From Bathynomus jamesi (taxonomy: Eukaryota > Arthropoda > Malacostraca > Isopoda > Cirolanidae), in contig JAJOZX010001000.1 in the NCBI GenBank assembly GCA_023014485.1, positions 412,501 to 476,500 on the forward strand: a DNA stretch of 64,000 nt. The letters are read 5' to 3'. Below are positions 21,060-32,028 of the stretch, in pieces. A program made the position numbers and the translations under genes. The notes beneath the pieces are model-generated. The model did not search any database and had not been told where the DNA came from. It was given only the letters and a program-made list of their open reading frames with translations. Positions within the stretch are counted from its first letter, which is position 1; each line of letters opens with the position of its first letter.

Positions 21060-22165
21060 GAAATTTTTTTTTTTTTTTTTAAAAATTTCATGTTACAATG
21101 AATTAATGCCAATTGTTCCCCATGTTCGGGCGTTAATTTGTTTCTCTTGGATTCGTAGATATTTCCTCCTGTGCTGAACAATCTTTCACTATAAACTGAA
21201 GAGGGAGGAGCACAGATATTTTTTGACCATTTTGCAGAGTGTAGTTAGCTGTTGTTCATTTTCTGTTGATTTCTTTCCATGTTTGCCCATATCATAATTG
21301 TTCCACCAATGAAATGGACATTCTTTCTTTGCTATTGCAGGAAGTGATAGGTAGAAATCAACTTCTTTCCTGAAATAAATAGAAAATACATACAATCATG
21401 CAGTGTTACGTTACATTACATAAATAACACTGGTCAACACTCATTTTATTGCCAATCATATTAGAGTGATTTTGGGGTAACTTTGTGGTGCTGATTCCGA
21501 ATATGACATCGGTTTTGCTAGATTGGCTCTAATTTATGAGATAATTGGTACCCCATTGAAACACGTAAAAATGCAAAAAAATTAATGTTCAGGCGGAGCC
21601 TACTTACAAATCGCATTGAAATTGTCTGAAATCATACAAAAGTAAACACATGAAATACATAATGGCATTTTATTCGGTCTCACCATCTAGAATGTTCCGG
21701 TAGTTTCCCATATGCACGCGTTATGGTTACGTTTCCTATTAATTGAGGGTATTCATTATCTCAAGAACTAGAGCCAAATCGGAAAAACTACTTTCATTTT
21801 GGAATTCAGCAACCCCAAAATACCCTAAATTCGTACGAATTTCCTTGGCAACGAAACAAAAAAATTTTTTTGTTGAGCTGTGTAATTTAAAAATAAAGTC
21901 ACCTAAAAAAAAAATGTTGCTAACCATTTTATCTTTTTGTTTTTAATAAGTTGTTTGTGGATTGATTTCGACTTTTTTGTAACCCTTTTTGACTGTTCCA
22001 AGTTGCTTTCCCCTTCTTCAAAAAATTTATATGTATCATCTTGCATTCTTAGCTTTTTTAAGGGTGAACCTGAGGTTGTCGACACAGCATCTGATCCAGA
22101 AGCAGTAGAACCAGAGTCTGAAAACTCTGAGTCAGTTAAACTTGTGCTGTATTCTGTAATTTAAG
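21060..22165 (-). pseudogene. BED-hAT transposase, C-terminal exons
   Basis: On the minus strand 22150-21900 reads L-T-D-S-E-F-S-D-S-G and a lysine-rich linker. After the CACTG-ended insertion (21428-21882) 21395-21189 gives E-V-D-F-Y-L, C-P-F-H-W-W-N-N-Y, and 21200-21060, in a shifted frame, PSSVYSERLFSTGGNIYESK, then L-T-P-E-H-G-E-Q-L-A-L-I-H. Known: P-x-W-W-x-x-N and S-E-R-x-F-S are the hallmark blocks of the hAT dimerisation domain. Orientation and family match the N-terminal part at 26281-27975, from which it is separated by the hAT element at 22395-26213. A frameshift near 21200 inactivates it. Confidence 0.85.
21428..21882. mobile_element. CACTG-ended element, TSD TAA
   Basis: The 455-bp element begins CACTGGTCAACA and ends TTGAGCTGTG, flanked by TAA (21425-21427, 21883-21885). 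Both arms share, in inverted order, GATTTTGGGGT, GCTGATTCCGAATATGA, TTTTGC, GATTTGGCTCTA and GAGATAAT, over about 140 bp. There is no coding capacity. It is inserted between exons of the BED-hAT transposase. Confidence 0.87.
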
Positions 22166-22823
22166 TATAGCTATTTTTTTTTAGATTTTAGTTTAAATCT
22201 GAAAAAAATCAACTTTGCCAATAAGAATAAATCACTTTAGTGCACCAATTTACTTTGTAATTTAAAAAATAAGGAAATAGATGAACTAATTTTGAAAGAA
22301 CATTAGATCTATTTATTTTAAATAAATAACAATGAATAGGTATTTTGGCTAATGAAAATAACTACTGACTGAGTTAAAAAGTTAATATCCTAACCAGTGG
22401 CGGTCCTAGCTTACATGACGCCCTGGCGAACCTCACCTTCAGCGCCCCCCCCCCTGTTCGCGCCAACACACACATTCGAATCCCCCCAAAATAAAGGACA
22501 GACATAACTCTTTCACAAAATAACTTTTTATTGGACTAATTGTTGGAACTTCAGAACCAAAACAAAGACTCAAATTTCTGAATTTTACAAATCCTTGATC
22601 ACGTAAATAGAATAACTCACTTAAGAGAATGTAATTATGATACTATGAACAGGAAATATACAAATTAAATTGCACAACTGCCATAAATAAACTAGAGAAT
22701 CAAATTTCTAAATTGTACAAATGCTCTATCACATAAATAGAATAAGACACTTAAGAGAGGGTAATTATTATGCTACACTTTGAACAAGAAACAAAATAAA
22801 TTGCACCACAGCACAACTGCCAT

Positions 22824-25819
22824 CTAAAGCCTGACTCTTCTTACCTTCCTTGATGCAAAGTCATGAATTAAATCATCATATGAAATCTGCTCAGCAATTG
22901 TATGATTTATACTGATGATGGCCAGACCGGTAAGGCGTTCCTGTGACATAGTTGACCTCAGGTAGGATTTGATGAGCTTCAGCTTTGAAAAGCTCCTCTC
23001 TGCTTCAGCAACAGTGACTGGAAGAGTAAGACCAATTCTGAGAGCAGTCCACAAATTTGGATATATTTCAGAGAGCTCCCTTTCATGGATAAATGTCAGC
23101 AGTTCAAGCAAGGATATGGTCTTTGATGGCAAGTCAGGCAAGTTCTTCAGCTCCTGTGCAAGCTCTCTGCCATCCAAGTCAGATTGTCCCTTAAAGTGTA
23201 GTGTAGTACTAAGGTTCACACATTGTTCTGTCAGCTCCTCAAATGTGAGATTTTGGAAATGTGTCAGCACTCCAAACTTCTCTCCCACAATTTCCAACGT
23301 GGAAAATCTTTCCTGAATGGCTGATGTTGCAGCATCAACCACTGCATTGAAAAATGTCACCTCCAGCTTCTTCAAAGCATCAATCAAGGGCTCATCAGAT
23401 GCTTCATAGGAGAAGTGCCGCTTTGTGGACCTCAGCCGTTTTTGTTTTAACACAGCCTCCACATTCATTTGTTCACAGATATCTGTGGCTGCCATTTGTG
23501 CAGCCACAAAACCTGTTGCCCTGTAATTGCGGAGACCTCTCTCTGTTTTTTTTAGGAGATTTACTGCAACATCAACGTGCATGCTAGGAGACTGCATCTG
23601 CTTACATGCTGAATTTGGCACAACAGGTCATGCCACACCACTGAACAAATGGCGAAGCGGTATGACCCAACCTCCTCTGACAGAGATTGAGCCTCGACCT
23701 TTATTACAGAGTCTTTGGTGTGGTCCCTCACCTCGATCAGTGCATCTCTCACTGCAGCTGCCTGATATCTCAGGGGCTCCACACTCTTGATCTTGCTTTC
23801 CCACCTTGTATCAGACCACATCTTCAATGTGATGTTCACATGTTTTTTCAAAATGGCCCATCGTTGTGTGGAGGCTGAAAACAAGTTGTAAAGCTTCTGC
23901 AAGATGCCAAAGTAACTTGTGGCATCAATAGATCCCTTAGCAGCATCGGCCACAAGCAAATTCAGAGAATGAGCCCCACATGGAACAAACAGAGCTCTGG
24001 GATTAATTTCTAGGAGCCTGGATTGAACACCCTTGTTTTTTCCCCTCATGTTGGCCCCGTTGTCGTATGATTGTCCTCTACAGTCCATGAAAGGAACTTT
24101 TAGCTCCTCCAGTCTCTTCAGAATCAGAGATGCCAAATGTTGACCAGTGGACTCCTCTGCCTCCAAAAACCCCATGAAATGTTCCTTTATATGGGGCTTC
24201 CCCTCCAGTGACACAACCCGAATCACAACTGACAACTGTTCAGTGTGGCTGATATCTGGAGTGCAATCTAGAATTATTGAAAAAAACTTTGATTGTTTGA
24301 TGTCGCTCACCATTGCTGAAATGGTCTTGCTGCTCGACAAATCAATGAGTTCGTTTTGTATGTGGTGGCCGAGGTAGCTGGTGTGACTGGAGGTCCCTTT
24401 TTGGACACGGTTAATGTGCTCTTGCATTATAGGATCAAATTGTGCCATCAGTTCAACTTCTTTCAGAAAATTGCCATTTGATGGTGAGAACAATTTTTCT
24501 GTATGTCCCCTTAGTGCCAAATTCCTAACTGCCAGAGAATGCACAATAGCAGTGAGACGTGTCAGCACCGCTCTCCATCTCAACTTCTCAGCCTCCAGAA
24601 GTGCCATCTCCTGCTTGTCAATGGTCTCCCCCTTTTCTCATCCTCACTGCCAGTTCTTTCCAGATTTTCATAGAATTTAGGTGTTCTGAACTGTTGTCAT
24701 GTGATGTGAGCAATGAGCTTGCATGCTTCCAGTCCGAGAGTCCCAAACTTGTTAAATTTATTTTCCTCTTGGAAAATAATGTACAACAACAGAAACAGAA
24801 AAGGCTGTTGTTTTTTAAGGAATAGACCAACCAACTTCTGGTTATATTTTCCCCACTAACCAATGACTTCCTGAAGTATTGATGGTGGAAACTTCTTCCG
24901 TCACTGTCGTTTCTAGGGAATACAAAGTCAGATGGTACTTGACTTGGTCCCCTGGAAACCAGTTGTGTCCGAATTCTCTCAGTCAGAACTGAAGGCCAGT
25001 TAGCAGGGTCGGTGGACAGAGACTCATCCTCAGGAGGCGATTCTGCTCCAGGCATTTCTAATAGAAAGAACAAGAGCATTACTCATTAGTATACACACCT
25101 AAGTTAGATAACACATTATTCACAGCACTTTGTTATGGTGGTGGTGTTATGGAATTATGGTGGTGAAACACCACACATACCCAGTAACCCAGACCCAGTG
25201 ATAATAACATTATAATTTATAACTGTTTGCAAAATGCTTTGCAGGGATGCACACACATACACATACACACACACGCACACACTCACAGACATATGTGCAC
25301 ACAAACTCACCTGAAGAGTCCTGCCGGGGAGAAGTAGAAGCAAATGGGTCTTCATCCTCAGGATCAGACTGCATTTGTGGAGACATATGTGAGGCTGAGG
25401 AGGTAGATGGCTCCTCAGCCTCAATAATGGCAGAAGTAGACGGCTTCTCATCCTGGCTAGTGGCAGAGGGTGTTCCAAAATATTTCAAAAGTGCCCCTGC
25501 AAATAGTAAAATAGAACATAACAGACCAATGCATGAATAGGCTAGTACAATTAATTTAACATGTTATTAAGCACAATTTATTAAACTTTTAGAATAGGAA
25601 ACAAATGAATAATACAACCTCCTTGGTTAATGGCTAATTATATACATAATAGTACACTTCAAATGACTCAGAAAGCTATATCACAAAATAGCAGTGCAAT
25701 ATAGCAGTGAAGAGTAGATGACATAGCTCTATACCTTTATCTTTTGCTCGTTTCTCCTCTTCTTCTTTCCTCTTTTTTCTAAACTGAGCACCTGATAGCT
25801 TTGACCTCTTCTTATCCAT
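22824..25819 (-). pseudogene. hAT transposase (ZMYM1/TTF-finger type), 3 exons, 2 frameshifts
   Basis: Exon 1 (25735-25819) starts MDKKRSKLSGAQF; exon 2 (25311-25496) reads L-L-K-Y-F-G-T-P followed by a serine/glutamate-rich stretch; exon 3 runs from 25057. All junctions are GT-AG and the phases join (1, 1). Exon 3 shows the TTF-type finger zone (P-A-N-W-P; F-C-F-C-C-C-T-L-F), then I-I-L-D-C-T-P-D-I-S-H-T-E-Q-L-S (first catalytic D block), C-R-G-Q-S-Y-D-N-G-A-N-M-R-G, C-G-A-H-S-L-N-L, and the C-terminal A-E-A-E-R-S-F-S-K-L dimerisation motif, ending at 22824. Known: this is the domain order of hAT transposases related to domesticated ZMYM1. One-base frame slips near 24628 and 23615 prevent translation as one protein; they could also be assembly errors, since everything else reads through. 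Confidence 0.9.
25240..25304 (+). repeat. (CA)n-rich microsatellite in an intron of the hAT gene
   Basis: Imperfect CA/CACACG repeats lie immediately downstream of the exon 2 donor (on the minus strand) of the transposase. They generate spurious frames with alternating valine and cysteine. Confidence 0.85.
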
Positions 25820-26040
25820 TTGCGGTTATTTGACAGACCTTAGTGGCTTAGTGTGAAGATTCGTTCTGTAATAAATAATATACATTTCACTATTTAACCA
25901 AACCCAGAAAAATAACATTACATATGTTAAAGTATGGGCCTTTATTCCCAATAATATTAATCTGGAAGCATTTTGCATTGTTTAGGTCTTTTATGGGAAG
26001 GTTTATGGAAAATGCAATAGATGGTTTTTTATTAATAAAA

Positions 26041-26139
26041 ATATATTTATTGATCTTTTATTATTTATTTTATTTTATTTTTTATTTTTATTTATTTCTT
26101 TATTTATTTATTCTTATTTTTATTTTTATTTTTTTTGCA
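26041..26139 (+). repeat. Low-complexity ATTT tract
   Basis: About 100 bp of TTTAT/ATTTT words just inside the right end of the hAT element at 22395-26213. It makes a meaningless F/Y/L-rich frame. Confidence 0.8.
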
Positions 26140-26280
26140 GGCGCTCATGCCGCCCCTCCACAAATGCCGCCCTGTGCGGCTGCCCATATTGCCCATATGA
26201 GGAACCGCCACTGATCCTAACCCCTAGAATCAATTTTTAAAAAAAATAATGAAAATAAAATTGTAATCTGGGAAAATAAG

Positions 26281-27975
26281 AATAAAATATAAATATTATT
26301 TGACTTACCATCAGTTTTTGGTTTTGCAAATTTGTCTGAAGCATTATATAGTTCTGTTAGGGCTCTCTCCTTGTCTTCTGATGTAACAAAATATTTCATT
26401 TTGAACCGTGGATCGAGTACTGTTGCTAGGATTAGTTTAGATTCTTCTTTATACTTGTTAAATCTTTCTTTAAAACTACTTCTGACTTCCTCAAGAAAGG
26501 TTTGAATACCTTTGACATTTGTCACAGCAAAATCCAGATATTTTTCCATTGATACAATAAAAGGAATGACTTGAGAAATTAATGCACCTGCAAAGCTCAT
26601 CTCTTTGGTCGCTACTTCAAACTGTTTGAGAACCATGACAAGTGTTTCGGCAAGCTCCCATTGGTCATCTGTTAAGCAAGTATGCTTTTTCCCTATACAA
26701 TATAGGATTATTGCTTTCTTTTGTTCAACAATGCGTGCTAACATATAATAGGTGCTATTCCACCTAGTTGATACGTCTTGGATGATAGCATGCTGCGGTA
26801 ATTTAATTTCATTTTGTATTTCCTTTAAAGCATCTCGTGCTGAACTAGAGCGATGGAAATGAGTTGCCAAATTTCGTACAACCGCAAGCATGTCCTTTAC
26901 GCTTCTTTGTTCTTTAATAACTTTATCTTCTATGCATAATTGAAGGTATGTATAACAACAAAATGAGAAGTCTTCTAGGCCACTCTTTCTAATAGCAACT
27001 TTCATATTTGTCGCATTATCGGTTACGATCATCTGTATCTTTTCCTTATTGATGTTCTATTTTTTGAGGGAGTCTGTTAAAAACTTTGCTATTTTAACTC
27101 CAGTATGTGAGCCTTCAAAATGGGACATTTGTAGAACAGCTTGCTCAGGTCCAAACTCCTCATTCATCCAGTGGGCTGTTAAGCTATAAAACGAATGCAG
27201 ACTATGACTAGCCGTCCATCCATCTGTAGTAAGGCTGACACATGACGCATTATCAAGCTTGGTACGTAGAGTAGTTTCCAATTTTTGGTAAATGAAGGGG
27301 ATGACACTTTCTGCAAAATGCTTTCTCGATGGTATAGTGTATCTAGGCTCAAGATGGCTTATCAAATTTTTAAAACCAATGTCTTCTACAACTGAGTAGG
27401 GTTACAGATCGTAGCAGATCATTTCTCCAATCTTCAAAGTAATAACTCTAGCTCTATTATCATTGATCGCCCATTTCTTTTTCTTTTCCAGTAGATTCTC
27501 CAATGATGGTTGTAACAGAGTTTTATCTTGACTTGTTAACTTGCTGTCTGATGATTGTAGTTCATGTACTACTGGTTCTACATGTTCAAATTCTGATATA
27601 GTTTCTTCTAATGATTTCCTATTGGAGGGGCCTGGTTTTTCCAACGAAACTATCTCAGTTTTTCTATCTTTATTTGATGATTCGTCACTTGGAGAGTCAG
27701 TAACTTTCTTTGACAGAAAAGTGGACATGAGTATGCTTTGACTTGTTAGTGATGTTTTTTTTACTGGATGCTGTTGCTTGTTGAGAGCTTCAAGTTTGTT
27801 AAAAAGAGCTTTGTGCTGAGACTTAAGATGGCTTCTGAGGTTTGATTTAGTCATTTTATGTTTCCTTTCCTCCTCTGGATATAAGCGCACCACATACTTT
27901 ACACTTTGCTTTGCTATTATCTTCTGAACAGATGGCAAAAAAATCCCAAATTGGGCTGGTTTTGGAAGATTTAAA
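26281..27975 (-). pseudogene. BED-hAT transposase, N-terminal and catalytic part
   Basis: The minus strand begins near 27975 with a BED finger spread over two frames (P-I-W-D-F-F; C-K-V-C-G; L-R-S-H-L-K-S-Q-H, giving C-x2-C ... H-x4-H). A linker follows, then (27365-27057) S-L-T-T-D-G-W-T-A-S and H-F-E-G-S-H-T-G, then (27032-26281) V-T-D-N-A-T-N-M-K-V-A, D-V-S-T-R-W-N-S-T-Y-Y-M-L and L-A-T-V-L-D-P-R-F-K-M-K. Known: TTDGWT, TDNAxNM, RWNST and LDPRFK are landmark blocks of ZBED/hAT-Ac transposases. It ends at a GTAAGT-type donor after K-P-K-T-D-G; the following exons are at 22165-21060. Stops at about 27400 and 27055 and a slip in the finger show it is dead. Confidence 0.9.
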
Positions 27976-28292
27976 CATAGCTCATATTAGTGTAAAATTC
28001 TCGGGAATAACACTGGTATGCATATGAAATTTTTTTGTCTGCTGTGAGGGTTTTTTCAACTCATATTATATAATTCGACCATGCTGAATTCGAAAATGAC
28101 ATTGGTTTTCCTCAATCAGGTCAGGTTTTTTCTCTATTGGCCATTTATTATAAGTCCAATTTTATCCCCAAATTTATTGATTTTTTTAGCTTAAACACTG
28201 TAGATACGAGTAATATTATAAGAACACTCGTGAAAAATGAAAACATTGTGTGAATAAATACTTTTATTCATACAATGAATATGGAAAAAAGT

Positions 28293-30558
28293 TTATTGAG
28301 GAAGGAAGGAAGTTTTTTTGGCTTTCCGTCTGTGTTTTTCTTCGGGCACGTCTCGCTTCAAACACCAGCAATAGTCCGCCAGCATATTGATATCCCAGTT
28401 TCCCTGGTACCTCTCTTCCATTATTTTGATATCTTGGTGAAATCGTTCACCCTGTTCCTCACTATAATCCCCGCAATTTTCAGGAAAATAGTCCAAGTGG
28501 GACCACAAAAAGTGCATTTTTATGGACATGCGCGACCCATGAGCTTTGAAAGCTTCCATCAAGTTTTCGACAACGGACTCGTATTCTGGACTTCTACGCT
28601 TGCCAAGAAAATCAGTGACAACTGATTTGAATGCCTGCCAGGCATTCTTCTCAGTTGGAGTCATTGCGTTTTCGAACTGAGTATCCTTGATCAAAGTTCG
28701 AATTTGAGGACCATCAAAAACCCCAGCATTTAGTTTAGCATCAGATATATGAGGAAATTTACTCTCGAGATATCGGAATGCTGAACCCTCCTTATTCATT
28801 GATTTGATGAAATTTTTCATCAAGCCCAGCTTAATATGAAGTGGTGGGAGCAAAATTTTTGTTGGTGGTACAAGGGGCACTGAAACGACATTATGCGACC
28901 CAGGTTCAAAATTCTCTCTGGATGCCCATTCACGCTGTCCATAGTGCTTCTCATCCGCTCGGCTATCCCATTTGCAGAGGAAACATGGGTATTTCGTGTA
29001 TCCCCCTTGCATTCCCAATACAAATGCCACAATCTGAAAAAAAATGAAAATATTTAAAGAATTTAGAGAATTTGTTCTATCAGATAAAAAATCTATGCAT
29101 TGGACTGTATCACTTCTGTGGGGAAGTTAAGTGTTCTTATACGCTCTCAAATAACCTTTAGAAAAACAACATAGTCAATAGCAATAGTTTACTTATGATA
29201 TTAGTATTACCTTCAAATCTCCACAGATCCTCCAGTTATGTTGGTCGTATACGAGAGCATCCAGTAAAATTTTCATGTTATCGTAGCTCTCAGTAAGTTG
29301 TACGGAATGTGCTACAGGGACTGATGCAACCCTATTCCCAATGTTGAGAAGTACTGCTTTCAAACTTCGTTTAGACGAGTCTATAAATAGCCTCCATTCT
29401 GATGCGTTATATGGCAGGCCCAAGGATTCGATTAGCCCCTCAACATTGCAGCAGTACACTAAGGAAGAGGTATTTTCGTGCACTGCAAAAAACTTGCGGA
29501 ATTCTTCCTCTCGTTTCCTATACCAGGAGAATGTTGTTCCCGGAGCCAGCAAGTTGTCCTCTCGAAGTCGTGAGCCCAAGATCTCGGCAGCTAATTTGGA
29601 AAGTCCTAAATCCCTGGTAAGATCATTAAGTTTGGCCTGGTTGAGAGGCCTCGGCTCATTTGAAGCGGTATTTTGAGGTGTATATACGACTGGGACTGGT
29701 CATTGGCATTGGTCATTGATTCATCATCAGAATCATCGAAGTCCAGGGTTTGAGGTGGGTCGGGTATTGGAATTCCAGGACCATGGGGTACAGGTCTCAT
29801 AGCAGAAGGAATGTCAGGGTATACAACAATGTGTTTATTCTTCTTGTTAACTCCTGAAAATAGAAACACAGAAACATGGATATAAAACTTGCATATGAAA
29901 TAGAAGAAGCATTCAGACAGTGGCGGCTCGTGAGGGAAGGCTGCGGTCTGTAAGATATGAAATAGGTCGATGGAGTCTGTATATTTTCTTTCTTTTTCAT
30001 TCATATTGTCCCTTCGGGGACAATATGAATGAAAAAGAAAAAAAATATACAATCATTGTATATGTAAATGTAACTTGTATAACAATATGTATGTGTAAAT
30101 GTATTTTCTATAACAATATGTATATGTAAATGTATGATTACCATTATGGTGAATATTATGCTATATATGGTGAATATTACATTATGGTGAATATTATGTC
30201 AAGTTTCATACGAGGATTTCAAAATATTTAAGAAAAATAAATTTATAAGCCCACCTTGGAGGTTTGTCATGCAGAAATAGCAATCTGTCACGTGATCCTT
30301 TCCTTCTCTCCAAATCATGGGAATTCCAAAAGGCAAAGATTTCGCTCTGCCTTTGCTCCATCTTCTCAAATTTTCAATGCACGTCTTGCAGCACATATGA
30401 GGGGCGAAATTTTTGTCCTGGTCCCCTAGCTTAATTCCAAAGTATGCTCTATACATTGTCTTCACAAATTTAGTGATTTGGGACTGGTTATTTGGCATGG
30501 TAACCGTCCCACATATGTAGCAGAATCTATTGGGATCATTTTTACACGCTCTATTCAT
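28293..30558 (-). CDS. Three-exon gene: zinc-finger protein of an unnamed repeat family, candidate transposase
   Basis: Exon 1 (30255-30558) starts M-N-R-A-C-K and has C-Y-I-C-G, H-M-C-C-K-T-C, I-P-M-I-W-R-E-G and D-H-V-T-D-C-Y-F-C, a treble-clef-like zinc arrangement. Exon 2 (about 29211-29853) reads Y-P-D-I-P-S-A-M-R-P-V-P-H-G, L-N-D-L-T-R-D-L-G-L-S-K, L-F-I-D-S-S-K-R-S-L-K-A-V-L and I-C-G-D-L-K. Exon 3 (28293-29033) has G-Y-T-K-Y-P-C-F-L-C-K-W-D-S-R, LLPPLHIKLGLMKNF, S-E-E-Q-G-E-R-F-H-Q-D and M-E-E-R-Y-Q-G-N-W, ending at a stop. Both introns are GT-AG. One frame slip near 29690 is the only lesion I found. I recall very similar uncharacterised proteins in hydra and aphids. The two conserved aspartates (FIDSSK, CGDLK) and the E/H block would fit an RNase H-like nuclease; that is inference. 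Confidence 0.78.
29980..30051. repeat. Near-perfect hairpin in intron 1
   Basis: GTATATTTTCTTTCTTTTTC and its continuation pair with the following 35 bases around a CCCTTCGGGG loop. It lies beside a stray CAGTGGCGGCTCGTGAG (29919-29935), the end of the MITE family at 57231-57456. Imperfect ATGTAAATGTA repeats follow to 30190. Confidence 0.75.
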
Positions 30559-30810
30559 TATGAAATATTTTATCTATATGCCTTAAAAGTAAAAAAAGAT
30601 ATTATACAAGTGAAACAAGTGATGATAGATGTTACTGTTCCAATTCCGCTTTGACAAAATCACGAAAAATTCTATTTTACTTATGAGGCCATAGCCGGAT
30701 AACCTGAGCTGATTGAGAAAAACTGATTGCAGATTCGAAATCAGCAGGAAAACCTCTATAAGAATCACTTACAAAACCCTTGACAGCAAAATTGATGCAT
30801 ACCAGTGTAA

Positions 30811-31199
30811 TCTTTAGGAGAATATTCTCTGAACCGAGAATTTTTGATAATTTTCTTTTATAGAATATTTGAGGGGGTTTTCAACTATTCTGATACAACT
30901 TAACTTCAGTTCCTGTCAAAATGGAGGAATTCTAAGTCAGAAGTGAATGATATGATGAGTGAAGAAATAAACAAACTAATTTATATTAGTACTGTATTTT
31001 AGTAACATACTGTATATCAGAACGTATTTATTAGCTATTGTTATGGTTCCCGTTATACAGTTACAGGTAAAACCGTAGCGATATGTATATTGAAATATAA
31101 AAGACAAACCGGAAAACACCCAATTATATCATACCACAATCACAACTGCCATTATAAGAATTAGATTGCCAATTCCACATAACACATATCACTAACTCA
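30811..31199. other. No gene recognised
   Basis: AT-rich sequence, presumably part of the 5' flank of the outer BED-hAT. No frame or terminal repeat is seen. Confidence 0.4.
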
Positions 31200-31385
31200 C
31201 ACAGCTATATCAGTATGTACGGTATTTTAGTAACTACGGTATATCAAAATATATTTTAGTAACTACGGTATATCAAAATATATTTTAGTAACTATATCAA
31301 TATGTATTTTAGTAACTATATTAGTAATTATTTAAGTAACTGCAACAGTATGTATTTTAGTATCTATACCAGTATGTATGTATGG
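31200..31385 (+). repeat. Tandem array of a TATTTTAGTAACTA unit
   Basis: A unit of about 28 bp (TATTTTAGTAACTACGGTAT plus ATCAAAATA) is repeated at least twice almost exactly, then decays through four or five variants. A related word occurs upstream at 30990-31025. Confidence 0.8.
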
Positions 31386-31904
31386 ATTTGTATGTATGTA
31401 GGCTATGTATGGACTTTTTATTATACCTAACGTAAATTTCCCCTACCTTATCAAGGTTTCCCTGTTCCCTTAAGGAACAAGAAAATCATGTGTAGATGCT
31501 TGCTCTATTTGCTATAATGTTATAAAATAGGGTGCTATATTTTTGTTGTAAATAACCAAATAATATTAAAAAAACAATACTAATATTCAATCTTAAATGT
31601 ATAAATTTAAAAACAAATTTGAAATAATTTTGAATGATTCAAGCTGATCAAGCAGTTATAAATAATGCTAAGCTTAAGAAAACCAGTTTAATAACACTTT
31701 CAATTTGTTATTCAAATTATTATCCAAAATGGCAAAAAAAAATACTTCAAAAAGAACTACCTGGCCTATCATAAAAGGCTCAACAGACAATATCACAATC
31801 ACATGTAGATACTTGCTTTTGCTATACACAACCACAACTAACCAAGGAAATAATTTGCCATCCTTTATATGTACAGTATAGGTACTATTTTCTTCCAAAT
31901 CCGG

Positions 31905-31992
31905 AGTATTCCAGAATGTTCTGGAATCGTCTAGAATATTCTAAGACATTCTAGAAAGTTCAAAAAGGTTCTGAAATATTCTAGAATTCTAC
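31905..31992. promoter_or_regulatory. Cluster of heat-shock-element-like palindromes
   Basis: At 31909-31926 the sequence TTCCAGAATGTTCTGGAA is a perfect four-unit nTTCnnGAAn array. It is followed by TCTAGAATATTCTA, ATTCTAGAAAGTTC, GTTCTGAAATATTCTAGAATTC variants. Known: alternating GAA/TTC pentamers bind heat shock factor. A degenerate satellite of TTCTAGAA words could look the same. The nearest downstream coding sequences on the minus strand are the CACTG-element gene and the BED-hAT transposase. Confidence 0.45.
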
Positions 31993-32028
31993 AAAAAGCT
32001 GTAAAACAATCTAAAACTCTCTTGAAAC

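Larger units (their letters stand above)
22395..26213 (-). mobile_element. hAT element with near-complete transposase, TSD ATCCTAAC
   Basis: The ends CAGTGGCGGTCCTAG and AGGAACCGCCACTG are flanked by a perfect 8-bp duplication ATCCTAAC (22387-22394, 26214-26221). The 3.8-kb body carries one multi-exon transposase gene on the minus strand (22824-25819). The target is the intron/linker of another hAT transposase on the same strand. Of the hAT copies in the window this is the most complete. Confidence 0.95.
28011..30807 (-). mobile_element. Putative autonomous CACTG-ended DNA transposon, TSD TAA
   Basis: The 2797-bp element starts CACTGGTATGCAT and ends ATGCATACCAGTG, with TAA on both sides (28008-28010, 30808-30810). 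Imperfect arms of about 150 bp share, inverted, GCTGAATTCGAAAATGACAT, GTTTTTCTCAATCAG and TCAGGTT. The single three-exon minus-strand gene fills the space between the arms. Known: CACTA/G ends and 3-bp duplications are typical of the CACTA (EnSpm) group, but the encoded protein is not an obvious CACTA transposase by eye. Linking gene and termini into one transposon is inference from co-extent. Confidence 0.8.

Noticed and set aside
25240..25305. Regular CA repeats considered as a CRISPR-like array
   Set aside because: Dinucleotide microsatellite inside a transposase intron; no spacers of constant length.
27541..27741. Plus-strand frames opposite the hAT and BEL genes (many of 60-120 codons)
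   Set aside because: Antisense shadows of minus-strand coding sequence with no family features of their own.
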